Source of the DNA: Chloroflexota bacterium
Lineage (GTDB): Bacteria; Chloroflexota; Dehalococcoidia; JACQGW01
DNA: 5,119 bases
Assembly: GCA_016199325.1 (NCBI GenBank)
Contig: JACQGW010000141.1
Coordinates: forward strand, 1-5,119
Direction of reading: 5' to 3'
The notes below the pieces were generated by a model, which was not told where the DNA came from, did not search any database, and saw nothing but the letters and a program-made list of their open reading frames with translations. Each line of letters starts with the position of its first letter. The first letter of the stretch is position 1. This document shows positions 4,155-5,119 of the stretch, in pieces. The translations under genes and the position numbers were made by a program.

Positions 4155-5119
4155 CTAAGCCCAGGCGATCAGGCCGGGCAGGAACGGCGTCGCCAGGTCC
4201 GGGTGATGCGGGAGAACGCGCAGCGTGTAGCCGTGGAGGCCGCTCCGTGAGAGGAGCACGCCGGCGGTTTCGAAGAGGGAGCGGCCGTCACCGTCCGGAC
4301 CGACGTGCGCCATCGGCGTTGCCATCGCCTCGACGATCTCCCCGCTGGCGTCCACCCGTCCCAGATAGAGCTGCACCGCCACGTCCTCCGGCTTCAGGGC
4401 GCCCAGCCGGACCCGGGCGCGGACCCGAACCTCACCACCCACCGGCAGCTCCGGCGGGAGGGCGACCTCGACCGGCTCGACCTCAACCTGCGGCCAGTTC
4501 GTCTGTACGTGGGCTCGCCAGGTCGCCAACTCTCTGGCCCGGGCCAGGCCGTCGGCGGTAAGCTCTCGATACCTGCCGGCCGCCGGTAGGTAGAAGCGCT
4601 CGGCGTACTCCCGCACCATTCGGTGCGTGTTGAAGAAGTGGCAGAGCGTGGCGACCGACGACCGCATCCGGCCGACCCAGCGGCGGGGCAGTCCATCGGC
4701 CGACCGGTCGTAGAACGTGGGGATGACGTCCTCCTCCAGCAGGTCGTAGAGCGCCTCGGCCTCGACCTGTTCCTGGTAGCCGGGGTCGTCGTAGGCCTCG
4801 CCGCGGCCGATGGCCCAGCCGATCGGGTGGCCGGCCGCGTCCGAGGCGCGCCAGGCCTCGTCCCACCAGCCGTCCAGCGTGCTGAGGTTGAGGACGCCGT
4901 TGGCCGCTGCCTTCATGCCGCTGGTGCCGCTGGCCTCGTAGGGCCGGCGCGGCGTGTTCAGCCAGACGTCGGCGCCCTGGACCAGGAAGCGGGCGACGGC
5001 CATATCGTAGTCCTCCAGGAAGATGAGGCGGCGGCGAAAGCCCTCCTGGCGGGCCAGCGCCACCACCTGCCGGATCAGCTCTTTGCCCCCCTCGTCCTTC
5101 GGGTGCGCCTTGCCGGCGA
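4155..5119 (-). CDS. glgP: Alpha-glucan (glycogen) phosphorylase, C-terminal part, cut by window edge
   Basis: C-terminal 320 residues of a GT35 alpha-glucan phosphorylase; the gene continues past the right edge. The enzyme splits alpha-1,4-glucans with phosphate to give glucose-1-phosphate, using pyridoxal phosphate, in the cytosol. The visible part opens with [17 protein letters not shown], the conserved AGKAHP block. It continues with [20 protein letters not shown] and then [20 protein letters not shown]. The lysine of SGMK (visible residue 69, codon 4913-4911) is the expected PLP Schiff-base lysine. [17 protein letters not shown] follows, in the place of the NGALTIGTLDGANVE block of E. 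coli MalP. The SGTSGMK and NTPRRP form and the beta-rich end ([12 protein letters not shown], then GLIAWA) fit the shorter bacterial/archaeal subfamily (TIGR02094-like) rather than the E. coli GlgP/MalP type. The frame is uninterrupted and ends with TAG at 4157-4155. It is convergent with the kinase gene, 72 bp away, with no evident T-tailed terminator between. It is usually a complete protein of roughly 700-860 aa, so well over half lies outside. Confidence 0.95.
   Translation of the reverse strand, partial: AGKAHPKDEGGKELIRQVVALARQEGFRRRLIFLEDYDMAVARFLVQGADVWLNTPRRPYEASGTSGMKAAANGVLNLSTLDGWWDEAWRASDAAGHPIGWAIGRGEAYDDPGYQEQVEAEALYDLLEEDVIPTFYDRSADGLPRRWVGRMRSSVATLCHFFNTHRMVREYAERFYLPAAGRYRELTADGLARARELATWRAHVQTNWPQVEVEPVEVALPPELPVGGEVRVRARVRLGALKPEDVAVQLYLGRVDASGEIVEAMATPMAHVGPDGDGRSLFETAGVLLSRSGLHGYTLRVLPHHPDLATPFLPGLIAWA

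Noticed and set aside
3869..4561. Plus-strand open frame spanning the kinase end and the phosphorylase gene
   Set aside because: It overlaps two strongly supported genes, one on the same strand in another frame and one antisense, and has low-complexity composition.

Overview
The window looks like GC-rich bacterial chromosomal DNA. The best guess is a Chloroflexota (Thermomicrobia-like) genome. The grounds are high GC coding bias, GTG/TTG-type starts, a glucan phosphorylase of the [16 protein letters not shown] subtype, an orphan Cache-type histidine kinase, and scattered MNT/HEPN and HicB-type antitoxin genes. The taxonomic call is an inference from style, not from a marker gene.

Left part (1-1260): a gene-free edge with a 19-bp direct repeat and GC hairpins. 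It is followed by two divergent small genes: a minus-strand HicB-type antitoxin (about 617-165) and a plus-strand MNT-type nucleotidyltransferase (685-1014). The MNT stop overlaps the start of what was once a HEPN gene. That HEPN gene is now only 190 bp (1004-1193): its first 36 codons are joined, out of frame, to its last 25 or so codons, and the middle of the domain is gone. The locus therefore holds two antitoxin-type genes and no intact toxin.

Middle (1262-2261): a minus-strand DoxX-family membrane protein (1792-1262) with a strong Shine-Dalgarno, then a gene-free stretch of about 450 bp. This stretch carries a large inverted repeat (1861-1934) whose arms are each a hairpin (REP/BIME-like), several smaller hairpins, a heptamer repeated three times, and a CTGTAC-N7-GTACAG inverted repeat just before the next gene.

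Right part (2262-5119): a complete plus-strand membrane histidine kinase of up to 606 aa (TM, extracellular Cache-like sensor, TM, HAMP, HisKA, HATPase_c) with no response regulator in the window. Its start is odd: the best ribosome site is followed at ideal spacing by ACG rather than ATG. After a 72-bp convergent gap comes the C-terminal 320 residues of a minus-strand alpha-glucan phosphorylase, which runs off the right edge.

The genes do not form one pathway. The only real functional pair is MNT plus the HEPN relic. The most interesting points are the collapsed HEPN toxin beside an intact MNT, the BIME-like repeat, and the start and upstream region of the kinase. I see no clear novel multi-gene system.
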